From Lewinellaceae bacterium (GTDB lineage: Bacteria > Bacteroidota > Bacteroidia > Chitinophagales > Saprospiraceae), in NCBI GenBank assembly GCA_020636025.1, contig JACJYQ010000003.1, positions 496,001 to 560,000 on the forward strand: DNA of 64,000 bases, written 5' to 3'. The translations under genes were made by a program, and so were the position numbers. A model generated the notes under the pieces. It saw nothing but the letters and a program-made list of their open reading frames with translations. It was not told the origin of the DNA and did not search any database. Shown here in pieces: positions 51,073-60,206 of the stretch; positions within the stretch are counted from its first letter, which is position 1, and every line of letters begins with the position of its first letter.

Positions 51073-52515
51073 ATGTCAAGTCAAATTCGCCAACTGGAGC
51101 CACCTGTTCCATGGAATTTTTTCGCCGATTTAAATGCCATTCCAAGACCTTCAAAAAGGGAGCAACGCATCGCTCAGTGGGTCATGGATTTTGGTAAAAG
51201 ACACGCTCTGGAAGTACTTACCGATGATTTCGGGAATATCATCATCAAAAAACCGGCATCTCCGGGTCGGGAAAAAAGTCCGGTAACCATTTTACAGGGA
51301 CACCTGGATATGGTGCATTCAAAAAATGCCGACGTGAAATTCGATTTTGAAACACAGGGCATCGACATGTTTGTGGATGGTGACTGGGTGCGTGCGCGCG
51401 GTACTACTCTGGGAGCGGATAATGGCCTGGGTGTCGCCGCGATTTTGGCGGTGCTTGCCTCCAAGGATATCAGTCATCCTGCACTTGAAGCTTTGTTTAC
51501 ACTCGATGAAGAGCAAGGCCTTGGTGGCGCTAAAAACCTGGGCAGAGGCATACTTAAAGGCAAGGTGCTGTTGAACCTGGACACTGAAGAAGATCACGTG
51601 CTGACCATTGGTTGCGCGGGTGGCATAGATACCCTGGTTGACTGGAATTACAAACAGGACGAAACGCCAGCCAACCTGACTGCTTTTAAAATCAAATTAA
51701 GCAGTTTACAAGGTGGTCATAGCGGCATGGATATTAACCGGGGTCGAGGCAATGCCAATAAATTGCTGGCGAGAGTGCTCATGGCGTGTTTGCCTTCAGG
51801 CTTGAGAATTTCCAGCTTTGATGGTGGCAATTTGCGCAATGAAATCCCACGGGAAGCCGGAGCGGTGGTGGCCGTTAGAAACGTCAAAAAGTTTCAAAAA
51901 CTATTGGCTGCTGCCACGGAAGAAGTCGCAACTGAATATAGAACGGTAGAGCCAAACTTACAAGTTGCCGCTGTTGAAACAGCCATTCCAGCCGTTGTTA
52001 TGCGTCGCGCGGATCAGGCTAAGTTTCTAAATGCCATTCGCTCCGTACACAACGGTGTTTACCGAATGAGCCCCGATATTGAAGGTCTGGTGGAGGCTTC
52101 CACAAACCTGTCGAGGGTGAAATTGGGAGATGGACATTTGCGGGTAGAGTCATTGCAGCGCAGTTCTGTGGAATCCAGCAAGGCTGATGTTGCGGCTGCG
52201 TTTCGCGCGCCTTTCGATCTGTTGGGAGCGACAGTTGAAAATGCCAATGAATATCCTGGGTGGAAGCCAAATCCCAATTCCAAGTTGGTGACGAAAATGG
52301 CCATGAAGTACCAGGAAATATTTGGCGAAACTCCGGTTATTGAAGCCTGTCATGCCGGACTGGAATGTGGCATCATTGGACAAGCCTATAAAGGGCTGGA
52401 TATGGTTTCCTTTGGCCCACTGATTATGGGCGCCCATAGTCCCGATGAAAGAGCTTCGGTTTCCAGTTTTCAGAAATTCTGGGGTTTCTATATCGCGGTG
52501 CTGGCTGCTATTTAA
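51073..52515 (+). CDS. pepD: Aminoacyl-histidine dipeptidase (PepD-like, M20 family)
   Basis: The 480-residue M20C peptidase has zinc-binding segments LQGHLDMVHSK, TLGADNGLGVAAIL and LDEEQGLGGAK. A dimerisation lid domain carries GGHSGMDINRGRGNANKLLA, and the C-terminal EACHAGLECGII and GAHSPDERASVSSF complete the metal site. It cleaves Xaa-His dipeptides and related short peptides in the cytoplasm. It has no signal peptide. The next gene starts 27 bases later on the same strand. Confidence 0.95.
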   Translation: MSSQIRQLEPPVPWNFFADLNAIPRPSKREQRIAQWVMDFGKRHALEVLTDDFGNIIIKKPASPGREKSPVTILQGHLDMVHSKNADVKFDFETQGIDMFVDGDWVRARGTTLGADNGLGVAAILAVLASKDISHPALEALFTLDEEQGLGGAKNLGRGILKGKVLLNLDTEEDHVLTIGCAGGIDTLVDWNYKQDETPANLTAFKIKLSSLQGGHSGMDINRGRGNANKLLARVLMACLPSGLRISSFDGGNLRNEIPREAGAVVAVRNVKKFQKLLAAATEEVATEYRTVEPNLQVAAVETAIPAVVMRRADQAKFLNAIRSVHNGVYRMSPDIEGLVEASTNLSRVKLGDGHLRVESLQRSSVESSKADVAAAFRAPFDLLGATVENANEYPGWKPNPNSKLVTKMAMKYQEIFGETPVIEACHAGLECGIIGQAYKGLDMVSFGPLIMGAHSPDERASVSSFQKFWGFYIAVLAAI

Positions 52516-52542
52516 CACTGTTTGCGATTTGTACATTCAGCG

Positions 52543-53277
52543 ATGACAAAGGAGGAAAAAGCCCGTTTTGATGAAGCTGTACAGGAAGAAGTGACCAGGA
52601 TCCTCTCGGCGCAGCAACAACAGTTTGCTACCATGATAGAGCAAACCATGAAGTCGTCTGTTGAAGGAGTGAGGAAAGTGAATGAGGATCTGGAGAAGGA
52701 GCGGGAACGTTTGCAAAAAGAACAGGACGCTGCCAGGGAAGAGCAACAAAAAGCTGCCAGGGAAGGGGAACAATTGGCGCAGCAATATTTTGAAGGGCGA
52801 CAAAAACAATTCAGGGAAGCTGCCCAAACGGAGCTGCTGCGCGATCTGACTCGAAAACATCTGGAAGCTGGTAAATCGGTGATGGAGATAGCTGATTGGC
52901 TGGCATTACCTCTCGACTTTGTTGAAAAAATTGCTTTGCTTTTAGACCGAGTTTCAGCACACCGCGATCAAACCAAGCACCGGCAACTCATTTCCGGAAA
53001 CCCAAAGCTACACTACAGCGATTCCGGTCGCGGGGGTACCATTCGCTTTGAAAGCAATGAAAGAAGCTTTGAAATGTGGTGGGAATTTGCCGGTGGCGAT
53101 GCACTCGTCATTCTCGACATTCCAACTAAAGAGCAGTGGACCAAACTTACTGGCCTGCCGCGCGAAAAACGAAAAGAAGTGCTGACCTTTATTGGCGAGC
53201 AGATTGTTGTAGACAAAATCTCCGGCACCGGGAGTTTTATTATCGGGGAGAACGTGATTACGTTTTACAGAGGATAA
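52543..53277 (+). CDS. Orphan coiled-coil protein
   Basis: The ~244-residue cytoplasmic protein starts MTKEEKARFDEAVQEEVTRI. It has a long charged coiled coil over residues 20-90 (EKERERLQKEQDAAREEQQK). A helical segment follows, resembling the tail of Rpn-type transposase-like proteins (LTRKHLEAGKSVMEIADWLAL). The C-terminal ~110 residues form a distinct domain (GRGGTIRFESNERSFEMWWE) with no recognised family. It may be in an operon with pepD. The nested palindrome at 53347 follows. Confidence 0.65.
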   Translation: MTKEEKARFDEAVQEEVTRILSAQQQQFATMIEQTMKSSVEGVRKVNEDLEKERERLQKEQDAAREEQQKAAREGEQLAQQYFEGRQKQFREAAQTELLRDLTRKHLEAGKSVMEIADWLALPLDFVEKIALLLDRVSAHRDQTKHRQLISGNPKLHYSDSGRGGTIRFESNERSFEMWWEFAGGDALVILDIPTKEQWTKLTGLPREKRKEVLTFIGEQIVVDKISGTGSFIIGENVITFYRG

Positions 53278-53346
53278 ACGGATATCAGAAATCGCAATGC
53301 AGTATTTAATATCCTATCTGACTCTGGATATCAAATCAAACAAATA

Positions 53347-53535
53347 AGCCCCAAAGGGGCGCCATCTCCTAACGTAGGGTGTAGCCCTACGTGAAGTGGC
53401 CGATAGGAAATTAGCCCTGAAGGGGCGGAATTTGCTAAAGCATAATCGGATATTACCCCTTCAGGGCTGCTTTTTCAGGTGCATCGCACACACAGGGCTA
53501 CACCCTGCGTTAGGAGATGGCGCCCCTTCGGGGCT
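53347..53535. repeat. Nested 189-base palindrome, CCCC-GAAGGGGC family
   Basis: Outer arms 53347-53393 and 53487-53535 pair over about 45 bases with few mismatches (AGCCCCAAAGGGGCGCC... and its complement). An inner pair, 53413-53425 and 53456-53468 (AGCCCTGAAGGGG), is perfect. The full structure could form a cruciform. It lies at the end of the coiled-coil gene and before the convergent gene at 53654. Confidence 0.85.
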
Positions 53536-53653
53536 TTCCTTGTTTACTTCTAATTATGTTGAGAACTGCATTTACAGGCCGTTGAAATTGGTAAACACAA
53601 TTTGGGCTTTGTATCGTAAAAAACCATCGGATATCAGATATAAAAAAGCCGGG

Positions 53654-54436
53654 TCACCGCACAGAGTCAAGCAACATACGAACCTCAGTTCGGGCGATTA
53701 CCCGGGTTCCTTCAATTTTACGGTTGATATCACCCCAACTTAAATCGGGATATACTTCTTTCCATGCCTTGCCTTCATCCTTTGCCATATCTTCCCATTT
53801 GTCAAAATAGTCGACTGTAGAAGCCTGGTAGGGCAGGTCGCTGCCGCGCGGCAGATCCATAAATGCCAACAGCCAACCGGCTCTGTTACCGGCGGCAATG
53901 TTCTTTTCGTGTACAGGCTTTACAAATTTGCTTTCCATCTCAATCCATTTTTGCCAACCTCCCTCGGGAATGCGCATGAAGTTTTCAACACGAAATTTGG
54001 CACCTGGATTGCCTGCTAAATCACCGGCCGACCATATCTCGGTTTTTACAATATCCCGGTAGTCTTCAGCTTTCTCGGCAATTTCCCGTTTGTCGGCAGG
54101 CAGGCTTTTCATGGCTGCGGTGTACCAGTCGGTTTCGGTATACAATGATTTCCAGTCTTTGTAAAGGGTTACTGTCAGGAAATCATATTCATTGTTTGTG
54201 CCAGCGGGTATCAAGACCTGCTCAAATTCCCAGCCGGTGATGAGTCCCTGTCTTACGCGGTACTCGTGTACAAGTTTCCAGGCTTTTTCACATGCTACAT
54301 ATTTATCCCACATGCCGGATTTCACCTTCATATACTCTACTTTGGCATAGCCGGTATTTTCATCCTGGGCAAAGGTGCGATTCTGAAAGATCAGACAGAA
54401 AAAACTAAGGGTAAGAATGCTAAAGATTGTTCTCAT
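53654..54436 (-). CDS. Exported protein with two dimeric alpha-beta-barrel-like domains
   Basis: The 260-residue protein has a signal peptide (LTLSFFCLIFQNRTFAQ). Two related halves follow: GYAKVEYMKVKSGMWDKYVA with DFLTVTLYKDWKSLY near 30-100, and AKFRVENFMRIPEGGWQKWI near 150-230 with ASTVDYFDKWEDMAKDEG. The halves resemble NIPSNAP/ABM-like ferredoxin folds. No active-site motif is clear. It is probably periplasmic, of unknown function. Confidence 0.72.
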   Translation of the reverse strand: MRTIFSILTLSFFCLIFQNRTFAQDENTGYAKVEYMKVKSGMWDKYVACEKAWKLVHEYRVRQGLITGWEFEQVLIPAGTNNEYDFLTVTLYKDWKSLYTETDWYTAAMKSLPADKREIAEKAEDYRDIVKTEIWSAGDLAGNPGAKFRVENFMRIPEGGWQKWIEMESKFVKPVHEKNIAAGNRAGWLLAFMDLPRGSDLPYQASTVDYFDKWEDMAKDEGKAWKEVYPDLSWGDINRKIEGTRVIARTEVRMLLDSVR

Positions 54437-54619
54437 TTTAGAATGAATTGTATGGTGAATAATAAAGTTGCTGCTTTGAGGGTAAAACAGAGGCGGGCGA
54501 AAACAAGCGGACTAAAGGATTGAATATTACACCGGATAAAAAATTGGAAAGAAAGAGAATCCGGTTAAAAACAGAATGTGCTTTGATAACGCAGTCAAAT
54601 ATAACACTGTATTTTATGT

Positions 54620-54659
54620 AAAAAAGAAAAGGCCAGCAGAATATTTAATTCTGCCGGCC
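54620..54659 (-). terminator. Rho-independent terminator of the intradiol dioxygenase gene
   Basis: On the minus strand GGCC-GCAGAAT pairs with ATTCTGC-GGCC (54631-54642 with 54648-54659), followed by a T-rich run. Confidence 0.8.
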
Positions 54660-54705
54660 AACTAATGTCACCTTGTGCAGGCGTGTATTCACCACAAGGC
54701 AAACC

Positions 54706-55719
54706 CTATTTCAGTACTGTCATCATTTTCGGCAGGCGATAAACACCGCGGCTGTTTTTTGCTTCCAACTGATACATGTAATTGCCGTTTGGCAGTCCGT
54801 GTGCAGAAGGATTTACGTCAATGTTGTAATCTCCATAAGCTCCCTTGGCTTCAAAAACGGTGGCCACTTTCTGGCCCGACAGGTTCCAAAGCTCCAGTTT
54901 AATATCGGACACTTCTTTTATGGTCACCGGAACGGTTGTTTTGTCTGTGTATGGATTTGGAAAATTCTGTCCCAGTTCAAACACCTTGGCGGTTTCTTTT
55001 TCGATGTGGCCAACACCACTCACACCGCTGCCCTGTACACTTACTTCCATGTATGAGTCGTACCCACCAGTTGCCTGATTTGGTGTCAGGGTGGCTACCT
55101 GATAAGTAACACCATCAGAGAAAACGTTATCCTGTGCGTAACTGAGTGGATCGGCTCCTTTTGGATACAAAGTAGGGTTAGCCAGGTACAGGGCATTCTT
55201 GTCGGCAATATTGAAAGTCAACTGAGAAACGGCGGAGTAATTGGAACTGACATGCACTTGAAAGTGTATGTGCGCGATCCGGCCATTATACCATCCCGGA
55301 AAGACAGTAATAAATTCCACTTCACCGTGTACGTCGGTAAACTGATATCCTCTGAGGTATTTTGAGTTGGCATCACCAGGGTTCTGTTGGTTATTGTAAC
55401 CAGAGTAAACACCTTCATTGGTACAATGCCAGATATTCACCCGCACATTTTCCATGGGTTGACAATTATTCACACCCAGGATTTTCAGTTTCAGGTTGAG
55501 GAGTACACCTGGTTGAGACTCCCGTACATCCTGACGGAAATAGTAGGGATTTTCCGTTAGATCAAGCGGGAATGGTCCGGCTGTTTCAGAGGGAATGAGC
55601 ACGCAACTGTCATTGACCTTTGCTTTGCTTACAGGTGCATTCAGGAGCGTATTGCTGCCAGGCAGGGCAAGTCCCAAACCTGCCAACCCAGCTCCGGTGA
55701 GAAATTCTTTTCTGTTCAT
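54706..55719 (-). CDS. Intradiol ring-cleavage dioxygenase-like protein with T9SS tail
   Basis: The 337-residue protein begins MNRKEFLTGAGLAGLGLALP, an RK-type twin-arginine-like signal. The dioxygenase core has the family residues: VNIWHCTNEGVYSGYNNQ with a tyrosine ligand, then FPGWYNGRIAHIHFQVHV holding a second Tyr and the two His ligands, as in protocatechuate 3,4-dioxygenase relatives. From about residue 235 a type-A sorting domain (FELGQNFPNPYTDKTTVPV) follows. The enzyme would act outside the cell on catechol-like compounds, if active. Substrate is unknown. Confidence 0.87.
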   Translation of the reverse strand: MNRKEFLTGAGLAGLGLALPGSNTLLNAPVSKAKVNDSCVLIPSETAGPFPLDLTENPYYFRQDVRESQPGVLLNLKLKILGVNNCQPMENVRVNIWHCTNEGVYSGYNNQQNPGDANSKYLRGYQFTDVHGEVEFITVFPGWYNGRIAHIHFQVHVSSNYSAVSQLTFNIADKNALYLANPTLYPKGADPLSYAQDNVFSDGVTYQVATLTPNQATGGYDSYMEVSVQGSGVSGVGHIEKETAKVFELGQNFPNPYTDKTTVPVTIKEVSDIKLELWNLSGQKVATVFEAKGAYGDYNIDVNPSAHGLPNGNYMYQLEAKNSRGVYRLPKMMTVLK

Positions 55720-55770
55720 GTTTTTGAATGTTGATTTACCAGATTTGAGTGTAGCGTAAATGATTTATTT

Positions 55771-56460
55771 TCAATTTTTTATCTCAAATTGTTCGTACAG
55801 GGCTTTTTCAAATTTTCCTCCAATTGGAATCTCTTTGTCACCAATGAAAATGGTTTTGTTTCTGATGGTATCGATCCTTGATAAAGCAATTATATAGGAG
55901 CGGTGTACCTGCAAAAATTGTTGTGACGGTAGCAGCGCCAACAGTTCTTTCATAGTCATGCGGACGATCAGACTCTTTTTGTTCTCCAGGGATATTTTCA
56001 AATAATTATCCAGGCCTTCAACGAATAAGATTTCAGCCGGAGAGAGCTTGACTACCCCATAGTTTGCTTTCAAAAACAATGATTCATCCTGTGTATTTTG
56101 TACAGTTTCACGTAGTCGAATTGCTTTGTCCAGCGCTTGTTCAAAACGATTAAAAGTGAAAGGCTTCAGCAAATAATCCACAGCATCAAGGTTAAATCCT
56201 TCCACTGCATACTCCGAGTAGGAGGTTGTGAATATCACCATCACGGTTGGCGGAATGCGCTTTGCCAGATCAATTCCCGACATGGCCGGCATGTTAATGT
56301 CCAAAAACAGCAGATCAACCGGCTGACTGTTCAAATAGGCCAGGGCTTCGGATGTTTTGGTAAAGCAGGCATTTAAAGCCAGCTTATCCGTCCTTCCGGC
56401 AAAATCTTCAATGATTTCAAGCGCCGGTATTTCATCGTCCAATGCAATTGCGTTTAACAT
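55771..56460 (-). CDS. LytTR-family response regulator
   Basis: The 229-residue regulator has an N-terminal receiver domain with acidic pocket D8-D9 and phosphoacceptor D54 in LLFLDINMPAMSG, and K99 in DYLLKPF. The C-terminal LytTR DNA-binding domain (residues ~130-225) shows LFVEGLDNYLKI, LQVHRSYIIALSRID and KEIPIGGKF. It is activated by the adjacent LytS-like histidine kinase, whose stop lies four bases upstream of this start; the pair is one operon. Confidence 0.93.
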   Translation of the reverse strand: MLNAIALDDEIPALEIIEDFAGRTDKLALNACFTKTSEALAYLNSQPVDLLFLDINMPAMSGIDLAKRIPPTVMVIFTTSYSEYAVEGFNLDAVDYLLKPFTFNRFEQALDKAIRLRETVQNTQDESLFLKANYGVVKLSPAEILFVEGLDNYLKISLENKKSLIVRMTMKELLALLPSQQFLQVHRSYIIALSRIDTIRNKTIFIGDKEIPIGGKFEKALYEQFEIKN

Positions 56461-56464
56461 GATG

Positions 56465-57508
56465 TCAGGGATTGATGCTCAATTCCACAGTATAGTCTTC
56501 CTCGATTTCAATGATCCTTAATTCGTGTCTGTCGGGGTAAAGCAGGTTTAGTCTTTTACGCGCGTTTTCAATGCCGATTCCGGAGCCGGATGCCAAGCTT
56601 TTATTCACATTCCTGTTTGATACAAACAGCTTAACTGTCTCTTCTGAAATCTTCAATCTGATCGTTATGTTAGATTCTTCATCCGGATTAACACCGTGCT
56701 GAAAAGCATTTTCAATAAAAATAAACAGGATCAGCGGTGCTATTTTTTGTCCGGAAACCTCACCTGTTACTCCAAAATCTATGTCAACCGTATTGCGCAA
56801 TCTCGACTTTTGCAGATCGATGTAATTGCTCAAATAGGTAATCTCTTTTTCCAGCGCTACTTCATTGTTTTGCGTATCGCGTATCACATAGCGCAGAAAT
56901 TCGGATAGCTTGACAACGGTATCAGCCGTTTTTTCATCCTTCCTGAGCGCTAATGCGTATATGCTGTTCAGCGTATTAAATAAAAAATGAGGTTGTATCT
57001 GGGATTTAAGGTTTTCAAGTTCGGTTTCCAGCCTTTGCTGCTCGGTAGCCCTCAATCTTATTTGCGTATGATAACTGATGGAGACCAGCACAATCACTAA
57101 AAAGAACAACACAAAATGACTGTTTTCCAATCCAAAAGGCGGTTTGGGTGGCGGTGGTTGACTCAGTAATCCTTTGGGTGCAGTTTTGAACAAATCGAGC
57201 ATCTCGGGGATTAGAAAGGTTCCAACCAGGCATAAAAGCAGCAACGCAATGTATTGACCGTACCTTTTTTCAAGGTAAAACCTGGGTACCATCCAAAGGT
57301 GATTCAAATAGGAAAACCCGATTAACAGGATCCATGAAACCAGTATTTTCTGATCATGTACATTGGTCAGGATCTTATCAAAACGAATCGCCCGACCCAT
57401 GGAAAATACAATCGGCAGCAAAAGAAAAATGACCCAACCACCGGTATGTATCAGAATTTTTCTGAAAAGCTTGTTCAATGTATCTACATGTAACCTTTGT
57501 GTATACAA
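56465..57508 (-). CDS. LytS/YehU-type sensor histidine kinase
   Basis: The 347-residue membrane kinase has about four hydrophobic segments (near 20-40, 55-75, 85-105 and 130-150) without a large sensor domain. A His_kinase motif QIQPHFLFNTLNSIYAL holds H174, and an HATPase region follows with IFIENAFQHGV and GSGIGIENARKRLNLLY. The frame begins at a TTG at 57508; a TTG near 57478 is an alternative start. It phosphorylates the co-transcribed LytTR regulator. The stimulus is unknown. Confidence 0.92.
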   Translation of the reverse strand: MYTQRLHVDTLNKLFRKILIHTGGWVIFLLLPIVFSMGRAIRFDKILTNVHDQKILVSWILLIGFSYLNHLWMVPRFYLEKRYGQYIALLLLCLVGTFLIPEMLDLFKTAPKGLLSQPPPPKPPFGLENSHFVLFFLVIVLVSISYHTQIRLRATEQQRLETELENLKSQIQPHFLFNTLNSIYALALRKDEKTADTVVKLSEFLRYVIRDTQNNEVALEKEITYLSNYIDLQKSRLRNTVDIDFGVTGEVSGQKIAPLILFIFIENAFQHGVNPDEESNITIRLKISEETVKLFVSNRNVNKSLASGSGIGIENARKRLNLLYPDRHELRIIEIEEDYTVELSINP

Positions 57509-57596
57509 ATGACGGAGAAATTACAGGTAAGTCCTAAATCAATGTGGTTAATTGTCCGAATTCAGTGGCGAAAGGTCTAAATTGTCCGGAAATAAC

Positions 57597-57625
57597 AGAG
57601 CCGGAGCTGCGACAGCTCCGGCTCT
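57597..57625. terminator. GC-rich hairpin after the DUF11-like T9SS gene
   Basis: AGAGCCGGAGCT (57597-57608) pairs perfectly with AGCTCCGGCTCT (57614-57625). There is no T-run, so it may act as an attenuator or a weak terminator before the kinase gene. Confidence 0.6.
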
Positions 57626-57663
57626 GCTTAAATCTATGCTATTAATGTCTTTGCAGGTGAACC

Positions 57664-59985
57664 TTAGTTCCCATCCAACGGTACCAATGATACAATCACC
57701 AATTTGGTGGTCATCACCTTAGTACCGGATTCAAATACGGCGAAATAAAGCCCTGGAACCAAATTGCCGACATCGGTAAAAATATACTGACTTCCCTCAG
57801 CTATAGGTATTTCCAAAACCGGTAATCCAGTGACATTAAATAGTCGTATACGCCCTGGCGCCGGAGCCGGGCTTTTCCATTCAAATCTGGTGTAAAAAAC
57901 GGCCGGATTGGGTCTTGCGCGAAAAGCGCCCGATTCTCCCAGTCCTTCTCCCGGAACAAAATACACCACCTGGGTTCCAGCTGTATTGGTCCTGACCGGT
58001 GGGTTAAAATCGAAATATATGTCGCAGTAATTCTCGATTACTGTTCCAAGAGGCAGTCCGGATTTGGGTTTTACCGAAAACGTCACAAACCCGTGGCTCT
58101 CCACTTCATTGCTACTCGAATCTGGCAGATTGATGTTTTCGAACAGAAATTCCACAACGCCATGACCGCGCATCGTCCAGGTGCAGTGGTGGCTTGAGGC
58201 AATGAAACGGAAGCTGGCAGGATCGACCATATTGCCGAGGGTATCGATCACTCGTACAAAATCTGCCTGGTAATTGCCGGTATTCTGAAAACGGATGTTG
58301 TACTCAAAGGGCTGACCGTTGTTGATCATGCCTGGAGTAACATAAGCGGGGTTAACCTGTTTGTCATTTGGATCAAAAGATCCAACAATAACCTGGCTCA
58401 GGGTATAAACATTATTTACAGGATTTGCATCCTGCTGATCAGGTTTTATGACAGCTGTAAACTCTTTTATAGTGCCAAGTTGAACCCATTCCGGCGTATA
58501 TACCTGCACTTTAATAATGGTGATTTCACCGGGAGACATGGTACCCAAATTCCAGGTGTACACATTGCCAATGGCAGAAAAAGGATTTACCGTGGCCGCT
58601 TGATATCCCAAAGGGTCGGGCAGGGTTAGACTTACCATGGCATTGTTTACAGCCTGCAGGCCGTTATTCTGGCAAACAAGGGTAAGTAAGGAGCTAAAAC
58701 CTGGCCGGATGGAGGTTGTACTTAATGAAACTGCCAGGTCATAAGCATTCGCCAGATTGGTGATGGCAAAATCATAACCATTCCAAACGCCTTGCTGGAC
58801 AACGTGAAAAGCCGGATTTACATGAAAACCCGGTAAGGTGATCATTGGGAAAATAGTATCGCCGGGAGACAGGTTGTTGAATGCATATACACCATCCAGC
58901 CCCGAATTGCTTAGTTCACCTGAAGAAGATTTGATGACACTGGGATTTGAGAAGGGTATTTCTCCGGCATCGCGAATACCATTGTTATTAGCATCAATAA
59001 ACAGAGTGCCGGTGACAAAGCCGTTTCCGGGTGGGTTTACAGTAATGGTTTGTCTTACAATACTGTCGCAGCCGATATAGGAGACATTAAAATCCGTTAG
59101 AATGAAGACACCTGGATTCGTTAAAGTCGTTATGCCATCTTGCGGCCACACATAGGGCAGGTCGTTAAAATTCACCGTTACTGGCGCTAAATTGGTTATT
59201 GCAACTGGAACAACCTGTACATTTTTACAACTGGGTGCCGTTTCGGTGGTGCATACACTACCGGCAATTACACATACCTGGCCTCCAATATTCGAGAACT
59301 GGATATCTACCTCTTCACCTTCCGGAGCATTGATATATTCTTCATTGGAAAGACCATTGATCTTAGCGCCTGGAGGGGCAATCCAGTGGTAGAAGCCGGC
59401 ACCTGGAACCGGAGGAATGGAATAGTGCCCCGTCATGCCGATGCATAGGGATGAGGGCCCGTTTGGCATAGTCGCATTTCCAGGTGGCGGTGGAAAAACC
59501 GAGCCACTAAGCACATGAATGGTGAATTCGCAAATATCCTGGGCATAACCATCAATCATCAGATAATAGGTTTTACCGGGTATGTATTGGTCGTAAACAA
59601 ACTGCAAAGGGAGCGCACCCATACTGCTGCCCGGGTGGCACCCAATCGGCATATCATTGCACTGTTCAAAAACTGCCAGCTGCAAGCCTTGGAAATTGTT
59701 GCAATTGAATGGGATCACCTCCAGATTTATCTCTTCGGAACCAGCCACAAATGCCAACCAAACCGGATTGTGAACGGTAATCTGTCCGCAATAAATTTGA
59801 TTGGTTGGAGGCCCTACGGCATTCGTGCCGGTAAATCCGTCAATCATACAATTTACGCAGGTAAAATCACAAAAATCGGCACCGAGCCATTGAGGACTGC
59901 TACAAGCTTGGGTTATGGGTTGAGCATGTATAGACAAGGAGCCAAGGAATGCAATCAACAGAAGCGGAAGAAGATTTTTATTCAT
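57664..59985 (-). CDS. Large secreted DUF11-like protein with T9SS tail
   Basis: The 773-residue protein has a signal peptide (MNKNLLPLLLIAFLGSLSIH). It has beta-rich N-terminal modules with several cysteines, a SdrD/Cna-like segment (GTLFIDANNNGIRDAGEIPF), DUF11-like modules (LVCQNNGLQAVNNAMVSLTL; SFDPNDKQVNPAYVTPGM; CDIYFDFNPPVRTNTAGTQV) and a type-A tail (FRARPNPAVFYTRFEWK). ATG 59985 is chosen because the upstream frame to 60057 has no signal. It resembles the 12106-14151 product in its C-terminal third. An adhesion or matrix role is likely. Confidence 0.85.
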   Translation of the reverse strand: MNKNLLPLLLIAFLGSLSIHAQPITQACSSPQWLGADFCDFTCVNCMIDGFTGTNAVGPPTNQIYCGQITVHNPVWLAFVAGSEEINLEVIPFNCNNFQGLQLAVFEQCNDMPIGCHPGSSMGALPLQFVYDQYIPGKTYYLMIDGYAQDICEFTIHVLSGSVFPPPPGNATMPNGPSSLCIGMTGHYSIPPVPGAGFYHWIAPPGAKINGLSNEEYINAPEGEEVDIQFSNIGGQVCVIAGSVCTTETAPSCKNVQVVPVAITNLAPVTVNFNDLPYVWPQDGITTLTNPGVFILTDFNVSYIGCDSIVRQTITVNPPGNGFVTGTLFIDANNNGIRDAGEIPFSNPSVIKSSSGELSNSGLDGVYAFNNLSPGDTIFPMITLPGFHVNPAFHVVQQGVWNGYDFAITNLANAYDLAVSLSTTSIRPGFSSLLTLVCQNNGLQAVNNAMVSLTLPDPLGYQAATVNPFSAIGNVYTWNLGTMSPGEITIIKVQVYTPEWVQLGTIKEFTAVIKPDQQDANPVNNVYTLSQVIVGSFDPNDKQVNPAYVTPGMINNGQPFEYNIRFQNTGNYQADFVRVIDTLGNMVDPASFRFIASSHHCTWTMRGHGVVEFLFENINLPDSSSNEVESHGFVTFSVKPKSGLPLGTVIENYCDIYFDFNPPVRTNTAGTQVVYFVPGEGLGESGAFRARPNPAVFYTRFEWKSPAPAPGRIRLFNVTGLPVLEIPIAEGSQYIFTDVGNLVPGLYFAVFESGTKVMTTKLVIVSLVPLDGN

Positions 59986-60142
59986 AGAGGAATGGTGGTT
60001 TGCATCTTTAGATGCTTTGTCTTGCTGAAACGCTCCGGATGAATGGGAGATTTTCAATATTTAGGAATAATGACTTGCGATATGATACAGTGAATTTTAT
60101 TATTCTAAGTATATCCTAAGGACAGGGTGCTTTGTATACCCA

Positions 60143-60150
60143 TAGCTTTG
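60143..60150 (+). promoter_or_regulatory. Candidate -7 box upstream of the barrel/PAP2 pair
   Basis: TAGCTTTG is an exact TAnnTTTG match 57 bases before the ATG at 60207. No -33 TTG at 19-21 bases was found. Confidence 0.4.
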
Positions 60151-60206
60151 TCACCCGAATGTACATCGGTTTTCCGGTGATCTCTAGAACTTAAACCTCT
60201 GTTATT

